Origin: Cellulophaga tyrosinoxydans
GTDB lineage: Bacteria > Bacteroidota > Bacteroidia > Flavobacteriales > Flavobacteriaceae
Reading direction: 5' to 3'
Assembly (NCBI RefSeq): GCF_900176415.1
Contig: NZ_FWXO01000001.1
Coordinates: 736,775-800,774, forward strand
DNA: 64,000 nucleotides
The notes under the pieces are model-generated. The model searched no databases. It saw only the letters and a program-made list of their open reading frames with translations, and had not been told where the DNA came from. The position numbers were made by a program, and so were the translations under genes. Each line of letters starts with the position of its first letter. Within the stretch, counting starts at the first letter, position 1. Positions 52,164 to 62,277 of the stretch are shown here, in pieces.

Positions 52164-54272
52164 TTACATTTTTACGATTATAAATTCAGAACGTCTGTTA
52201 AGTTCATGTTGTTCTCTAGTACATCTTACACTACCGTTACATTCATTAAGTAACTTGTCTTCACCGTAACCAATGGCGCTTTCAATACGAGCAGCATCAA
52301 TACCTTGAGAAATTATATAATCTCTAGATGCTTTCGCACGCTTATCTGATAAGTATCTGTTATATGCTTGTGCTCCTCTACTATCGGTATGAGATTCAAT
52401 TTTAATAACCATTTTCGGATACTCGTTCATTACCTCAACTAACTTGTCTAACTCTTTTGATGCATCGTCACGAATATAAGACTTATCAAAATCGAAGTAA
52501 ATCATATCAGTTTTAAGCTTTTTGATACCGTTTTCTATTGCTATAAGTTCTTCTAGTCTTCTTAAGGATACATCAACCATTGCTGTTTCTTCCACTTTCG
52601 TAGTCGTATTTTGTATATCTTCAAAATACCCTTGTCTTTCCGTTCTAATGATGTATTTTTTATCGCCTTCTAAATCTTCAAATACAAAGCTACCATCATC
52701 ATTAGTTTCTATTTCTTTAAGCTTAATATTGTTCTCATCTAATAACATTACTAAGGCTCTTGGCATTGTTTCTCCAGTTACCAATTCTGTTACGATACCC
52801 GCTATTGCCGAGTTGGTTACGTTATCTATAACTAATTTTTCAAAAGAATAAATATCATCATCTCCCTTTCCGCCTTCTCTGTTAGATGCAAAATATCCTT
52901 TGCTACCTGCAGCATTTATAATGTATGAAAAATCGTCTTTATTACTATTTACAGGTTTTCCAACATTCTTTACTTCTTTAAATCCGTCTTGATTATAAGC
53001 TACTTCAAAAACATCTAAACCACCCAAACCTACGTGACCATTAGAAGAAAAATATAATTTATTACCCGTTACAAAAGGAAACATTTCTTTCTTTTCTGTA
53101 TTTATTTCTGGCCCCAAATTTCTGGCTTCAGAATACGTACCATCTGCCAAAACATCAGCAACAAAAATATCTGACTCACCTATACTACCAGGCATATCTG
53201 AAACAAAATACAGCAACTTACCGTCAGGGCTTAACGCTGGATGACCCGTAGAATAATTATCACTATTAAATGGTAATTCTGTAGGCTCGGTCCATTCATC
53301 CCCTACTTTAGTTGATTTGTATATTTTTAAATGATTTACACCGTTTTTATCTCTTTTAAGTTTCTTCCCATAGTTATTTCGCGTAAAATACATGGTTTTA
53401 TTATCTGGCGAAAAAGTAACTGAAGCCTCGTGGTATTTTGAATTGATTTTTTTAGAGAATTTGATTGAATTCTTTAAATCATCCGATTCTTCATTAATTT
53501 TTGACACATATAAATCAAGAAAAGGCTGATCATTCCATTTATATTTTCTTGTAGCAAAAACAGAAGAATCTTTTGAGGAAGCATAAACCACTTGGTCATC
53601 ACCGTAATACATAGGAGAAAAATCGGAGTATTCCGTATTTATTGCAACTCCATTAATTTTAAACTTATCATTAGCATCTATAATACCGTCAAGTACAATT
53701 TCATTTTGGGTTTTTTCATCTACATCAACTTCTTCAAGTTCCTTTTTCTCCATTCTGTTGTACAAACGCATTAACCTTTTGGCCTTGCCGTATTTTCCTG
53801 TACCTTTTAATGTGTGTGCATATTTAAAGTAATTATCAGCCGTCATATTGTCTTTGTACTCATTATAAAGTACATCATACCACTCGTATGCCTTTTGCAT
53901 GTTGGTATTGTAATAATACGAATCCCCAGCCTTTTTCAATATTTCAAAAGAATAATTCTTCTTATCCTCTAATGCCTTTTCATAAAGCTCAGCAGCTTCG
54001 GCATACCACATTTTATTAAAATATGCATCGGCTTTTTGAACTAACTTAGAAGCATTAGGGTTTTCTTTATTAGGAAGAACATTTTCTAAATTGTCCTTTT
54101 CGCGCAAAGCATTAAGCATTTCAATGGTTACGTCTTCAATCGCAACTTGCTTTGTTTCTGACTGATTAATAGTTTTTTGACCACCTGAACTTTGCAAATT
54201 TGTAGTAGTGCGGGATTGTCCCCACATACTAAAATTGACAAGTAAAAGTGATGCTAAAAGAATTTTTTTCAT
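52164..54272 (-). CDS. PorE-like OmpA-family protein with TPR and PD40 propeller
   Basis: A 702-residue protein with a signal peptide (about 1-19, KILLASLLLVNFSMWGQ). TPR-type helices follow (about 65-190), then a PD40/WD40-like propeller (about 215-480, with SPDNKTMYFTRNNYGK and LSPDGKLLYFVSD), a carboxypeptidase-regulatory beta domain (about 490-575) and a C-terminal OmpA domain. The OmpA peptidoglycan motif is SHTDSRGAQAYNRYLSDKRAKASRDYI. This domain order is that of PorE of the type IX secretion system, though similar proteins with other roles are common in flavobacteria. No porP/sprF gene is adjacent. It binds peptidoglycan in the periplasm. Confidence 0.88.
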   Translation of the reverse strand: MKKILLASLLLVNFSMWGQSRTTTNLQSSGGQKTINQSETKQVAIEDVTIEMLNALREKDNLENVLPNKENPNASKLVQKADAYFNKMWYAEAAELYEKALEDKKNYSFEILKKAGDSYYYNTNMQKAYEWYDVLYNEYKDNMTADNYFKYAHTLKGTGKYGKAKRLMRLYNRMEKKELEEVDVDEKTQNEIVLDGIIDANDKFKINGVAINTEYSDFSPMYYGDDQVVYASSKDSSVFATRKYKWNDQPFLDLYVSKINEESDDLKNSIKFSKKINSKYHEASVTFSPDNKTMYFTRNNYGKKLKRDKNGVNHLKIYKSTKVGDEWTEPTELPFNSDNYSTGHPALSPDGKLLYFVSDMPGSIGESDIFVADVLADGTYSEARNLGPEINTEKKEMFPFVTGNKLYFSSNGHVGLGGLDVFEVAYNQDGFKEVKNVGKPVNSNKDDFSYIINAAGSKGYFASNREGGKGDDDIYSFEKLVIDNVTNSAIAGIVTELVTGETMPRALVMLLDENNIKLKEIETNDDGSFVFEDLEGDKKYIIRTERQGYFEDIQNTTTKVEETAMVDVSLRRLEELIAIENGIKKLKTDMIYFDFDKSYIRDDASKELDKLVEVMNEYPKMVIKIESHTDSRGAQAYNRYLSDKRAKASRDYIISQGIDAARIESAIGYGEDKLLNECNGSVRCTREQHELNRRSEFIIVKM

Positions 54273-54702
54273 GGTAGGTAGAATTAGAAGAATCTTTGGG
54301 GTATTAACTTATTCTCTAATGTAATAAATTGGAGACAGCGGAAAACCCGATGCCTTCTTGCATTAAATTTGGTTATATTATTTATTGATATGTTTTACTA
54401 TGTTTATTAACGTTTAGTTTAACTGTTTCGTATATAAATCAGGCCTACTTCAATATATCACACTAAATATTGTGTTACAATATCAAGCGCAACCAAGTAC
54501 CGAAGGCTAAACGTTGTTAATCAAAAATATAATATGTTGCACAAAATCAACATTTTATGTTGTGTAAAGGTGATTATGAGTAGTGCCAGAACTAGTTTAA
54601 TGTGGTTAAGTCTAGGCTTTTCTACGAAAAAAATACTTTTCTGAATTAATTATAAGCTTCCATTTCAAGCAAATGAAATTTAATTAAGACATTTAAGAAA
54701 AT
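54273..54702. other. Intergenic stretch without recognised genes
   Basis: AT-rich; I found no frame, RNA structure or clear promoter for the OmpA gene. CACACTAAATATTGTG (about 54459) is a weak inverted motif. Confidence 0.5.
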
Positions 54703-54705
54703 AAA

Positions 54706-54732
54706 AAAGTCCTTGATTACATCAAGGACTTT
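54706..54732 (-). terminator. Intrinsic terminator of tatA
   Basis: AAAGTCCTTGAT (54706-54717) and ATCAAGGACTTT (54721-54732) pair exactly around TAC, 24 bases after the tatA stop on the minus strand. Confidence 0.88.
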
Positions 54733-54755
54733 CATCTATTGAGGCAACCAAATGC

Positions 54756-54947
54756 CTATTTTTTTTCTTCTATTTTATCTTTAGAATCGTCTTCTTTTGA
54801 AGCGTCTTTAAACTCTTTAATACCACTTCCAAGTCCACGCATTAATTCTGGAATTTTTTTACCGCCAAAAAGTAACAGTATTAATACCACTACTACAGCT
54901 ATTTGCCATGGCCCCACCATCCCTAAGAATATATTTGAAGTTATCAT
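54756..54947 (-). CDS. tatA: Sec-independent protein translocase TatA/E component
   Basis: A 63-residue protein with the TatA layout: a single N-terminal membrane segment (IAVVVVLILLLF), the hinge FGGKKIPEL, an amphipathic helix (MRGLGSGIKEFKDAS) and a charged tail. TatA forms the pore of the twin-arginine system for folded proteins. No tatC is adjacent. A single gene with its own -7 element and terminator. Confidence 0.93.
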   Translation of the reverse strand: MITSNIFLGMVGPWQIAVVVVLILLLFGGKKIPELMRGLGSGIKEFKDASKEDDSKDKIEEKK

Positions 54948-54967
54948 AATTTAATATTTTAGAAATA

Positions 54968-54975
54968 CAAATTTA
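54968..54975 (-). promoter_or_regulatory. -7 element TAAATTTG of tatA
   Basis: Exact TAnnTTTG match on the minus strand, 21 bases before the tatA ATG; no clear -33 element. Confidence 0.5.
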
Positions 54976-55137
54976 CTAAAAAAGTATTACACCTACTGTT
55001 AATATTTTACTTACCTTAAATATCTTTAAAAATAAGACTATTTTCAAGGTTATAACGTAAATTAAGTAAGCTTATTATAAATACGATGTTGTCTTAATAT
55101 TTTTCTAAACATCTATATTCAAATACAATACTAAGCT

Positions 55138-55145
55138 TATATTTG
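55138..55145 (+). promoter_or_regulatory. -7 element TATATTTG before the M23 peptidase gene
   Basis: Exact TAnnTTTG match 7 bases before the ATG at 55153, implying a very short or absent leader. No clear -33 element. Confidence 0.45.
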
Positions 55146-55152
55146 TGTAATT

Positions 55153-56022
55153 ATGGCTAAAAAGAGAAAAAAAAGAAAAGAAATTAAGCGAAAATTGCTT
55201 CATAAATATCGTTTAGTTATTCTAAATGAAAATACTTTTGAAGAAAAAATATCTTTTAAACTTAGCCGTTTAAATGTATTTATTACTGGATCACTTTTTA
55301 TAGTTTGCCTTATTGCGTTTACAACACTTTTAATTGCCTTTACTCCTCTACGTGAATATATACCAGGCTATTCATCTACTAAATTAAAAAAACAAGCCAC
55401 AGAACTAACTTACAAGACCGATTCGTTAGTGACTGTTTTAAATTATACCAATAAGTATTTAGACAATATTAGAATGGTTTTAAATGGTGATGTTACCAAT
55501 AATAAAATTAATAGGGATTCTTTATTCGAACAGTTCAAAATAGATCCTTCAACAATAGATTTAACGCCAATAAAAGAAGATTCTGTACTCCGAGCACAAG
55601 TTGCTCTTGAGGATAAGTACAATTTGTTTGAACGCAGTACTAAAAATATAAATCAAATTTTGTTTTCGCCAATTAATGGCACCATAACTCAAGAGTATGA
55701 TCCAAATAAAAAACATTATGCTATTGATATCGTTGCTCCGAGTGGCACTCCAGTAAAAGCTGTGGCTGATGGTACTGTTATATTTTCCGAATGGAACACA
55801 GAAACAGGCTACGTGATTATTCTAGAGCATAAAGACGGACTACTGTCTGTGTATAAACATAATGGGTCGCTCAACAAGGAACAAGGCGAAATTGTCCGAG
55901 CTGGTGAAGTAATTGCCTCGGTTGGTAATACGGGTGAACTAACTACTGGGCCTCATTTACACTTTGAATTATGGAGTAATGCCAATCCTGCCAATCCTAA
56001 AGATTATATCGATTTTAAATAA
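55153..56022 (+). CDS. M23 (LytM) metallopeptidase, membrane-anchored
   Basis: A 289-residue protein: a very basic N-terminus (KKRKKRKEIKRKLLHKYR), one membrane segment (about 47-70) and a helical linker (about 75-150). A C-terminal LytM domain has the motifs HYAIDIVAPSGTPVKAVADG (His and Asp ligands) and GPHLHFELW (HxH). It cuts or binds peptidoglycan cross-links and is anchored in the inner membrane. The start of a plus-strand series; the next gene begins 6 bases after its stop. Confidence 0.92.
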   Translation: MAKKRKKRKEIKRKLLHKYRLVILNENTFEEKISFKLSRLNVFITGSLFIVCLIAFTTLLIAFTPLREYIPGYSSTKLKKQATELTYKTDSLVTVLNYTNKYLDNIRMVLNGDVTNNKINRDSLFEQFKIDPSTIDLTPIKEDSVLRAQVALEDKYNLFERSTKNINQILFSPINGTITQEYDPNKKHYAIDIVAPSGTPVKAVADGTVIFSEWNTETGYVIILEHKDGLLSVYKHNGSLNKEQGEIVRAGEVIASVGNTGELTTGPHLHFELWSNANPANPKDYIDFK

Positions 56023-56028
56023 AATTCT

Positions 56029-57528
56029 ATGTCTCTAAAATCGTTAGCTGCAAAAATATTCGCGAAAAGAATTTCTAAAAAAAACGCTAAATGGGTCAAT
56101 AATCCTATACAGACCCAAAAAATAGTTTTTCTAAATCTTCTCAAAAAAGCGGAAAATACTGAGTTTGGTAAAGATCATAATTTTAACGCCATAAAATCAC
56201 ATGAAGATTTTGTTAGAAATGTGCCAGTCCGTGATTATGAAGAATTAAAAGGATATATTGAAAAGGTAGTAGCCGGAACTCCCAATGTACTTTGGCCCAA
56301 TAAACCAAAATATTTTGCAAAAACTTCAGGCACAACATCTGGATCTAAATATATACCTATAACTGAAGAATCTATAAAATACCAGATAGAAGCATCGAGA
56401 AATGCCATTCTAAATTATATTGATGAAACTGGTAATGCAGAATTTGTTAATGGTAAAATGATATTCTTACAAGGCAGCCCAGAACTACATGAAAAAAACG
56501 GGATTAAATTAGGTCGACTTTCAGGAATATCGGCACATTATGTGCCAAATTATTTACAAAAAAACAGGTTACCAAGTTGGGAAACCAATTGTATAGATGA
56601 TTGGGAAACCAAGGTAAATAAAATTGTTGAAGAAACCATGAAAGAAGATATGACCGTTATAGCGGGTATCCCCTCTTGGGTGCAAATGTATTTTGAAAAA
56701 TTAAATGATAAAAGCAATAAAAAAGTAGGTGAATTATTTAAAAACTTTAACCTGTTTATCTATGGAGGCGTAAATTATGAGCCCTACAGAGCCAAATTTG
56801 AAAACTTAATAGGTCGACGAGTAGATAGTATAGAACTTTTCCCTGCGAGCGAAGGATTTTTTGCCTATCAGAATTCTCAAAAAGAAAAGGGAATGCTGCT
56901 ACTTTTAAATTCAGGTATATTCTACGAGTTTATAAAGTCTGACGAGTTCTTTAATGAAAACGCAGCAAGACTCACTTTAAAAGATGTGGAGATTGGCGTA
57001 AATTACGTGATGATAATTTCTACGAATGCTGGTCTATGGGCATATAATATTGGAGATACCATTCAGTTTATTTCCTTAAAACCTTTTAAGATTATTGTTT
57101 CTGGAAGAATTAAACATTTTATTTCGGCATTTGGTGAACATGTAATTGGAAAAGAAGTTGAAGCAGCAATGCAAAAAGCAATTGAAGCAACAGGAGCTCG
57201 TGTTAATGAATTTACCGTTGCCCCTCAAATCACCCCAAATACAAATGAACTTCCATATCACGAGTGGTTTGTTGAGTTTGAAAAAAATCCAAGTAATATG
57301 AATCAATTTATTAGCGTCTTGGATCAGACCTTACAAGAACAAAACAGTTATTATTTTGATTTAATTACAGGTAAAGTTCTTCAAACATTGAAAGTTACTA
57401 AAATTAGACAAGATGGTTTTCGATATTATATGAAATCTATTGGCAAACTTGGGGGTCAAAATAAAGTTCAACGTTTATCCAATGACAGAACGGTAGCGGA
57501 TAAACTAAAAAATTATATTGAAGCTTAA
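56029..57528 (+). CDS. GH3 auxin-responsive-promoter family protein (acyl-adenylate fold)
   Basis: A 499-residue member of the GH3 family, with the acyl-adenylating nucleotide-binding block KYFAKTSGTTSGSKYIPITEES and LFPASEGFFAYQ. In plants GH3 proteins link amino acids to acids such as indole acetate; bacterial members are common in Bacteroidota but their substrates are unknown. It is 6 bases after the M23 gene. The fold and motif assignment is firm; the reaction is not. Confidence 0.9.
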   Translation: MSLKSLAAKIFAKRISKKNAKWVNNPIQTQKIVFLNLLKKAENTEFGKDHNFNAIKSHEDFVRNVPVRDYEELKGYIEKVVAGTPNVLWPNKPKYFAKTSGTTSGSKYIPITEESIKYQIEASRNAILNYIDETGNAEFVNGKMIFLQGSPELHEKNGIKLGRLSGISAHYVPNYLQKNRLPSWETNCIDDWETKVNKIVEETMKEDMTVIAGIPSWVQMYFEKLNDKSNKKVGELFKNFNLFIYGGVNYEPYRAKFENLIGRRVDSIELFPASEGFFAYQNSQKEKGMLLLLNSGIFYEFIKSDEFFNENAARLTLKDVEIGVNYVMIISTNAGLWAYNIGDTIQFISLKPFKIIVSGRIKHFISAFGEHVIGKEVEAAMQKAIEATGARVNEFTVAPQITPNTNELPYHEWFVEFEKNPSNMNQFISVLDQTLQEQNSYYFDLITGKVLQTLKVTKIRQDGFRYYMKSIGKLGGQNKVQRLSNDRTVADKLKNYIEA

Positions 57529-57595
57529 CTATTTTAAGATTTTTTGAAAAATAAAAAACTAAAATATTAATTGTAATTTTACGAGAATTTTTTTT

Positions 57596-59284
57596 ATGAG
57601 TAAAGCAACAAATACTACAAGGGCACAAGAATCTACAAACGCGATAGAGCGACTGTATATTACCATGCGCCATTTATTTAATCGTGGTTTTTACAAGCCC
57701 ATGGGCGTTTCTGGTGAAACGTTACGTAATGCACTTTTACAGCTAAGACCTGAAATTTATGGTACTATTGCAGAAGAAAAAGCGGAATTAAGTGGATTAA
57801 TTTATGTTTTAGAACGTTTGCCAGAAGGAATTGAACAATGCAGATTCATTAACTTAACTTCAGATGAAGGCTATAGTAAATCGCATTTTACAGCCATAAT
57901 TCCACCAAAAAGACGCCGTAATTGCTACCGCATTGACGATGAGCAAATGAATATCGAAATTACTAGAGGTAGATCAGATATTTATGATATTCTAACGCAT
58001 CTTACATTTTTATTTATTGAAGCTCACAAAATAGCCACAAGAGTTATAATTGAAGATACCGGGAAAACAATTCGTGATTGGGGTAAATTAGAAAGTGCTG
58101 TTAATAAAACTAAACTTACCCAAGCAGAAAGAGAAATAGCAATCATACATACTGCAAATATTTTAGGAAGATCTTTCGCCGAAATAATTGAAGTCTACGA
58201 AAAGTTTGCAACAAAGAAAAATCCTGACCGTTTTTTAAATATAATTTACTGGCTAGGAAAATTAGCCATTGAAGAAGAACTAAGCGGAGATAAAAGAGCA
58301 ATTACTTTCTCACCTTTACTAAGAGAACGTCTTGGACATCATATACATGGTGAACGTTGGGCAAATGCTATAAAAGAAATATTAAGCACAGCAGGTTTAC
58401 TAAACAGACCAATTCATATCATAAGCGCTAACATGCATAGTGTTATGAACTCTTTGTTTGCTAGAAAGGCATTAATCAAAGAATTTCCAGACACACAATC
58501 TTTAGAAGTTTTTGAAAAACTAAGTTCTTCGGAAAATGTTGCCCTACGCAACAAAGTTATTGCCGTTGCAAAAAAGAATGGAATGATATCCATTGATGAT
58601 GTTTCGGGGACTAATATTGATGTTCAAATATTCGATACAGCAAAACTAACTAGTCAAAATAGCAGCTACACTTTTGCAAAAGACCTAGCTAGTGAGAAAA
58701 AACCTATTATATTTGTAATGGATTATGCCTTTGGAGAACAAGCATACGAGACAATTGATGAATTCTTAAAGCCCTATAAAATTAAAAAAAACCAAGAGGT
58801 ATTTTTAGATATTGAATCGTTATCTATTATGGGGAAAGCGGGTATTTTAGAAGGTGGAAAGGGTGATTTAATGATCCCATCAGCGCATATTTTCGAGGGT
58901 ACCGCTGACAACTATCCTTTTAAAAATGAGCTGTGCGCAGACGACTTTAAAGGCCAAGGATTAAAAGTTTTAGAAGGTGCAATGGTTACTGTTTTAGGGA
59001 CTTCATTACAAAATAAAGATATTTTAAAGTTTTTTCATGCCTCCACATGGAATGTTATTGGATTAGAAATGGAAGGTGTACATTATCAAAAAGCAATTCA
59101 ATCTGCCTCTAAAATTAGAAAAAGTATACGTGAAGATGTTAAGGTTAGATATGCGTATTATGCCTCAGATAATCCTTTAGAAACAGGAAGTACATTAGCC
59201 TCTGGAGGTTTGGGTACTACAGGGGTAAAACCAACCTATTTAATCACACACAAAATATTAGAACAGATTTTTAATAATTCTTAA
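57596..59284 (+). CDS. DUF6909-like protein
   Basis: A 562-residue soluble protein that I link to the DUF6909 family of Bacteroidota by its opening ERLYITMRHLFNRGFYKPMGVSG and the RRRNCYRIDD region. Its C-terminal third, with VIGLEMEGVHYQKAI and GLGTTGVKPTYL, recalls the MEG-containing active-site loop of nucleoside phosphorylases. That may be a distant likeness only. It lies between the GH3 gene and the Wzz-like gene in one orientation; the gap to the next gene is 5 bases. Confidence 0.7.
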   Translation: MSKATNTTRAQESTNAIERLYITMRHLFNRGFYKPMGVSGETLRNALLQLRPEIYGTIAEEKAELSGLIYVLERLPEGIEQCRFINLTSDEGYSKSHFTAIIPPKRRRNCYRIDDEQMNIEITRGRSDIYDILTHLTFLFIEAHKIATRVIIEDTGKTIRDWGKLESAVNKTKLTQAEREIAIIHTANILGRSFAEIIEVYEKFATKKNPDRFLNIIYWLGKLAIEEELSGDKRAITFSPLLRERLGHHIHGERWANAIKEILSTAGLLNRPIHIISANMHSVMNSLFARKALIKEFPDTQSLEVFEKLSSSENVALRNKVIAVAKKNGMISIDDVSGTNIDVQIFDTAKLTSQNSSYTFAKDLASEKKPIIFVMDYAFGEQAYETIDEFLKPYKIKKNQEVFLDIESLSIMGKAGILEGGKGDLMIPSAHIFEGTADNYPFKNELCADDFKGQGLKVLEGAMVTVLGTSLQNKDILKFFHASTWNVIGLEMEGVHYQKAIQSASKIRKSIREDVKVRYAYYASDNPLETGSTLASGGLGTTGVKPTYLITHKILEQIFNNS

Positions 59285-59289
59285 TAACC

Positions 59290-60345
59290 ATGAGTAACCA
59301 AGTTCCAAACACGCCATCATCCTCTTCAGACGAAGTAGATTTAGGTCAATTATTTCAAGTAATTGGCAATGGATTTAAAAAAATTGCTCGAATTTTTCGA
59401 AACATTTTCAATAGCATTTTCAATGGAATAATCATCTTCCTGCTTTTTATACAGAAGCATTTTTTAAAATTAGTTATTACAGGAATAGTTGGACTCAGTA
59501 TTGGTATTTATTTAGATATAAACAAAGAACCAGAATATTTATCTACAATGGTTGTTGAACCAAATTTTAATAGCGTTCAACAATTGTACAATAATATCAA
59601 TTTTTATAATGAATTAGCCAAATCAGAAGATTCTGTTGCGTTGGCAGAAGCTTTAGACATTCCATTAAAAGAGGCCGGTTCTATTAAAAAATTTTCAATA
59701 GAATCGTATTCAGATGAAAACCAGAAAGTACAGCTATTTGATAAATTCGTTCGTAGTTTAGACACTACCACACAAAAAGCGATTGATATGGAAGCTTACC
59801 TAAAGAATTTTAACTCTTTAGATGCTCGTTTTCATACCATTTCATTGACTGCATCGAATAACGAAATTGGCAAAAAAATACAATCCTCTATTATAAATTC
59901 TATATCCAGAAACGATTATTTCAATCTTCAGAAAGATATAAGTGATATTAATATTAAACTCCAAGACAGTATTTACGCAAAGCAGATAAATGAAATAGAT
60001 TCCTTGCAAGTTTTATACAAAAAAGTCATGCTCAAAGAAGCTGACAAGCCTATGCAAGGTACAAATATTAGCCTAGGAGAAAATGGTAATCAAGACAACA
60101 AAGAACTTTCTCTGGTAAATAAACTAGAAGAGCTAAAAACTAGTTTAGTAGAATTGAATGAAGAAAAAGCTAATAAATCTAGTATTTTGAATGTGATTTC
60201 CGCCTTTCCAAGAAAAGGAGTTGAAGTTAAGGGATTACTGAATAGTTATAAGTTTTTAATTCCTGCAATACTTTTGAGTATTATATTACTAATCTTAGGT
60301 CTATTGTCATTAAATAAATACCTTAAAAACTATAAAATTAAATAG
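59290..60345 (+). CDS. Wzz-like membrane protein (polysaccharide chain-length type)
   Basis: A 351-residue protein with one or two hydrophobic stretches near 44-77, a large extracytoplasmic helical region with a coiled-coil part (about 205-290), and a second membrane segment close to the C-terminus (about 321-341). This N- and C-terminal anchor layout is that of Wzz/chain-length determinants. The glycine/proline-rich last segment is weakly conserved here. It starts 5 bases after the DUF6909-like gene and 2 bases before rfbB, in line with a polysaccharide locus. Function is inferred from topology and place. Confidence 0.65.
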   Translation: MSNQVPNTPSSSSDEVDLGQLFQVIGNGFKKIARIFRNIFNSIFNGIIIFLLFIQKHFLKLVITGIVGLSIGIYLDINKEPEYLSTMVVEPNFNSVQQLYNNINFYNELAKSEDSVALAEALDIPLKEAGSIKKFSIESYSDENQKVQLFDKFVRSLDTTTQKAIDMEAYLKNFNSLDARFHTISLTASNNEIGKKIQSSIINSISRNDYFNLQKDISDINIKLQDSIYAKQINEIDSLQVLYKKVMLKEADKPMQGTNISLGENGNQDNKELSLVNKLEELKTSLVELNEEKANKSSILNVISAFPRKGVEVKGLLNSYKFLIPAILLSIILLILGLLSLNKYLKNYKIK

Positions 60346-60347
60346 GG

Positions 60348-61391
60348 ATGAACATTTTAATTACAGGCGGTGCTGGATTCATAGGTTCCCATGTGGTACG
60401 TAGAATTGTAAATAATTATCCAAACTACAAAGTGTTTAATTTGGATGCATTGACCTATGCCGGAAATCTTGAAAACTTAAAAGACATCCAAAATTTACCC
60501 AACTATACTTTTCTGAAAGGTGACATTACTGAAGCCACTTATATTAATACAATTTTTAAGAAATATAAATTTGATGGTATTATTCATTTGGCTGCTGAGT
60601 CACACGTAGATAGATCAATTACCAATCCTCTAGAATTTGTAATGACCAATGTAATAGGGACTGTAAATTTATTAAATGCAGCAAAAGAACTTTGGAGAGA
60701 CAACATGGATGGAAAACTTTTTTACCATGTAAGTACTGATGAAGTATATGGTTCTTTAGGGGAAAATGGGCTTTTTACGGAAACTACACCATATGATCCA
60801 AATTCTCCATATTCTGCATCCAAAGCAAGTTCAGATCACTTTGTAAGAGCCTATGGTGAAACCTATAATTTACCATTTGTAATTTCAAACTGTTCCAATA
60901 ATTATGGGCCAAACCATTTTCCAGAAAAATTGATTCCACTATTTATAAATAATATCATACAAAATAAACCACTCCCGGTTTATGGTGATGGTAATTACAC
61001 TCGTGACTGGTTATATGTTGAAGATCACGCAGCCGCGATAGATTTGGTTTTTCATAAAGGAAAAAATCATGAAACCTATAATATTGGTGGATTTAATGAA
61101 TGGAGAAACATTGATTTGGTTAAATTATTATGCGAGTTAATGGATCAAAAGTTAAATCGAAAAACAGGAGAAAGTGCAAAATTAATTACCTACGTAAAAG
61201 ATAGGCCAGGTCACGATTTACGTTATGCTATTGATGCAACAAAAATAAACCAAGAACTAGGCTGGAAACCTTCTGTAACTTTTGAACAAGGATTGGCTAA
61301 AACTATTGATTGGTTTTTAGATAACCAAAAATGGTTAGAAAATGTTACCTCTGGTGACTACAAGGAATATTATTCAAAGATGTATCAATAA
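60348..61391 (+). CDS. rfbB: dTDP-glucose 4,6-dehydratase
   Basis: A 347-residue extended SDR enzyme. The NAD motif is [14 protein letters not shown] (about 4-17), the YxxxK motif is [13 protein letters not shown], and the TDE catalytic triad is in [12 protein letters not shown]. It converts dTDP-glucose to dTDP-4-keto-6-deoxyglucose, the second step to dTDP-L-rhamnose. First of the rfbB-A-C-D set; the gap to rfbA is 19 bases. Confidence 0.97.
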   Translation: MNILITGGAGFIGSHVVRRIVNNYPNYKVFNLDALTYAGNLENLKDIQNLPNYTFLKGDITEATYINTIFKKYKFDGIIHLAAESHVDRSITNPLEFVMTNVIGTVNLLNAAKELWRDNMDGKLFYHVSTDEVYGSLGENGLFTETTPYDPNSPYSASKASSDHFVRAYGETYNLPFVISNCSNNYGPNHFPEKLIPLFINNIIQNKPLPVYGDGNYTRDWLYVEDHAAAIDLVFHKGKNHETYNIGGFNEWRNIDLVKLLCELMDQKLNRKTGESAKLITYVKDRPGHDLRYAIDATKINQELGWKPSVTFEQGLAKTIDWFLDNQKWLENVTSGDYKEYYSKMYQ

Positions 61392-61410
61392 AAAACTAAT
61401 CAAAAATAGT

Positions 61411-62277
61411 ATGAAAGGTATAATTTTAGCAGGAGGCTCAGGAACTAGATTACATCCATTAACATTATCTGTAAGTAAGCAATTAATGCCTATTTATGAT
61501 AAGCCTATGATTTACTATCCCCTTTCCACGCTAATTTATGCTGGGATAAGTGAAATATTAATTATTTCTACTCCAAAAGATCTTCCTCTTTTTGAAGATT
61601 TATTAGGTGATGGCACAAAATACGGCTGTAAATTTGAATATGAGGTACAAGAGGCGCCGAATGGATTAGCAGAAGCTTTTATAATTGGCGAAAAATTTAT
61701 TGGAAAAGATAAAGTAGCCTTGATATTAGGAGATAATATTTTTTATGGTTCTGGATTGGCTAAATTATTACAGTCTAATAATAACCCCGATGGCGGCATA
61801 ATATATGCCTATAGGGTTCATGATCCAGAACGTTATGGCGTTGTCGAATTTAACGATGATGGGAAAGCAATCAGCATAGAAGAAAAACCTCTAGAACCAA
61901 AATCAAATTTTGCGGTTCCGGGTATCTATTTTTATGATAATACAGTAGTAGAGATTGCAAAAAACATTCCTCCAAGCCCGAGAGGAGAATTAGAAATTAC
62001 AGACGTAAATAAAGTTTATTTAGAAAAAAATAAACTCAGTGTTAGTATTTTAGATAGAGGTACTGCATGGTTAGATACGGGTACATTCCAATCTTTAATG
62101 CAAGCGTCACAATTTGTAGAAGTAATAGAAGAACGACAAGGTTTAAAAATTGGAGCTATCGAAGGAGCTGCTTATGAAATGGGCTTAATTAACAAAGAAC
62201 AATTTAAAGCTCTAGCTGAACCTCTTATGAAAAGTGGTTACGGCAAAAATCTTTTAGGAATATTGAATAAAAATTAA
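61411..62277 (+). CDS. rfbA: Glucose-1-phosphate thymidylyltransferase
   Basis: A 288-residue nucleotidyltransferase with [16 protein letters not shown] at the start and the family blocks ILGDNIFYG and [18 protein letters not shown]. It forms dTDP-glucose from glucose-1-phosphate and dTTP. The ATG at 61411 opens the conserved GIILAGG block; the in-frame TTG at 61342 lies inside rfbB. Its stop overlaps the rfbC start by one base. Confidence 0.97.
   Translation: MKGIILAGGSGTRLHPLTLSVSKQLMPIYDKPMIYYPLSTLIYAGISEILIISTPKDLPLFEDLLGDGTKYGCKFEYEVQEAPNGLAEAFIIGEKFIGKDKVALILGDNIFYGSGLAKLLQSNNNPDGGIIYAYRVHDPERYGVVEFNDDGKAISIEEKPLEPKSNFAVPGIYFYDNTVVEIAKNIPPSPRGELEITDVNKVYLEKNKLSVSILDRGTAWLDTGTFQSLMQASQFVEVIEERQGLKIGAIEGAAYEMGLINKEQFKALAEPLMKSGYGKNLLGILNKN

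Noticed and set aside
57437-57673. Minus-strand frame at the GH3/DUF6909 boundary
   Set aside because: Spans the ends of two convincing plus-strand genes, with a composition typical of a shadow frame.
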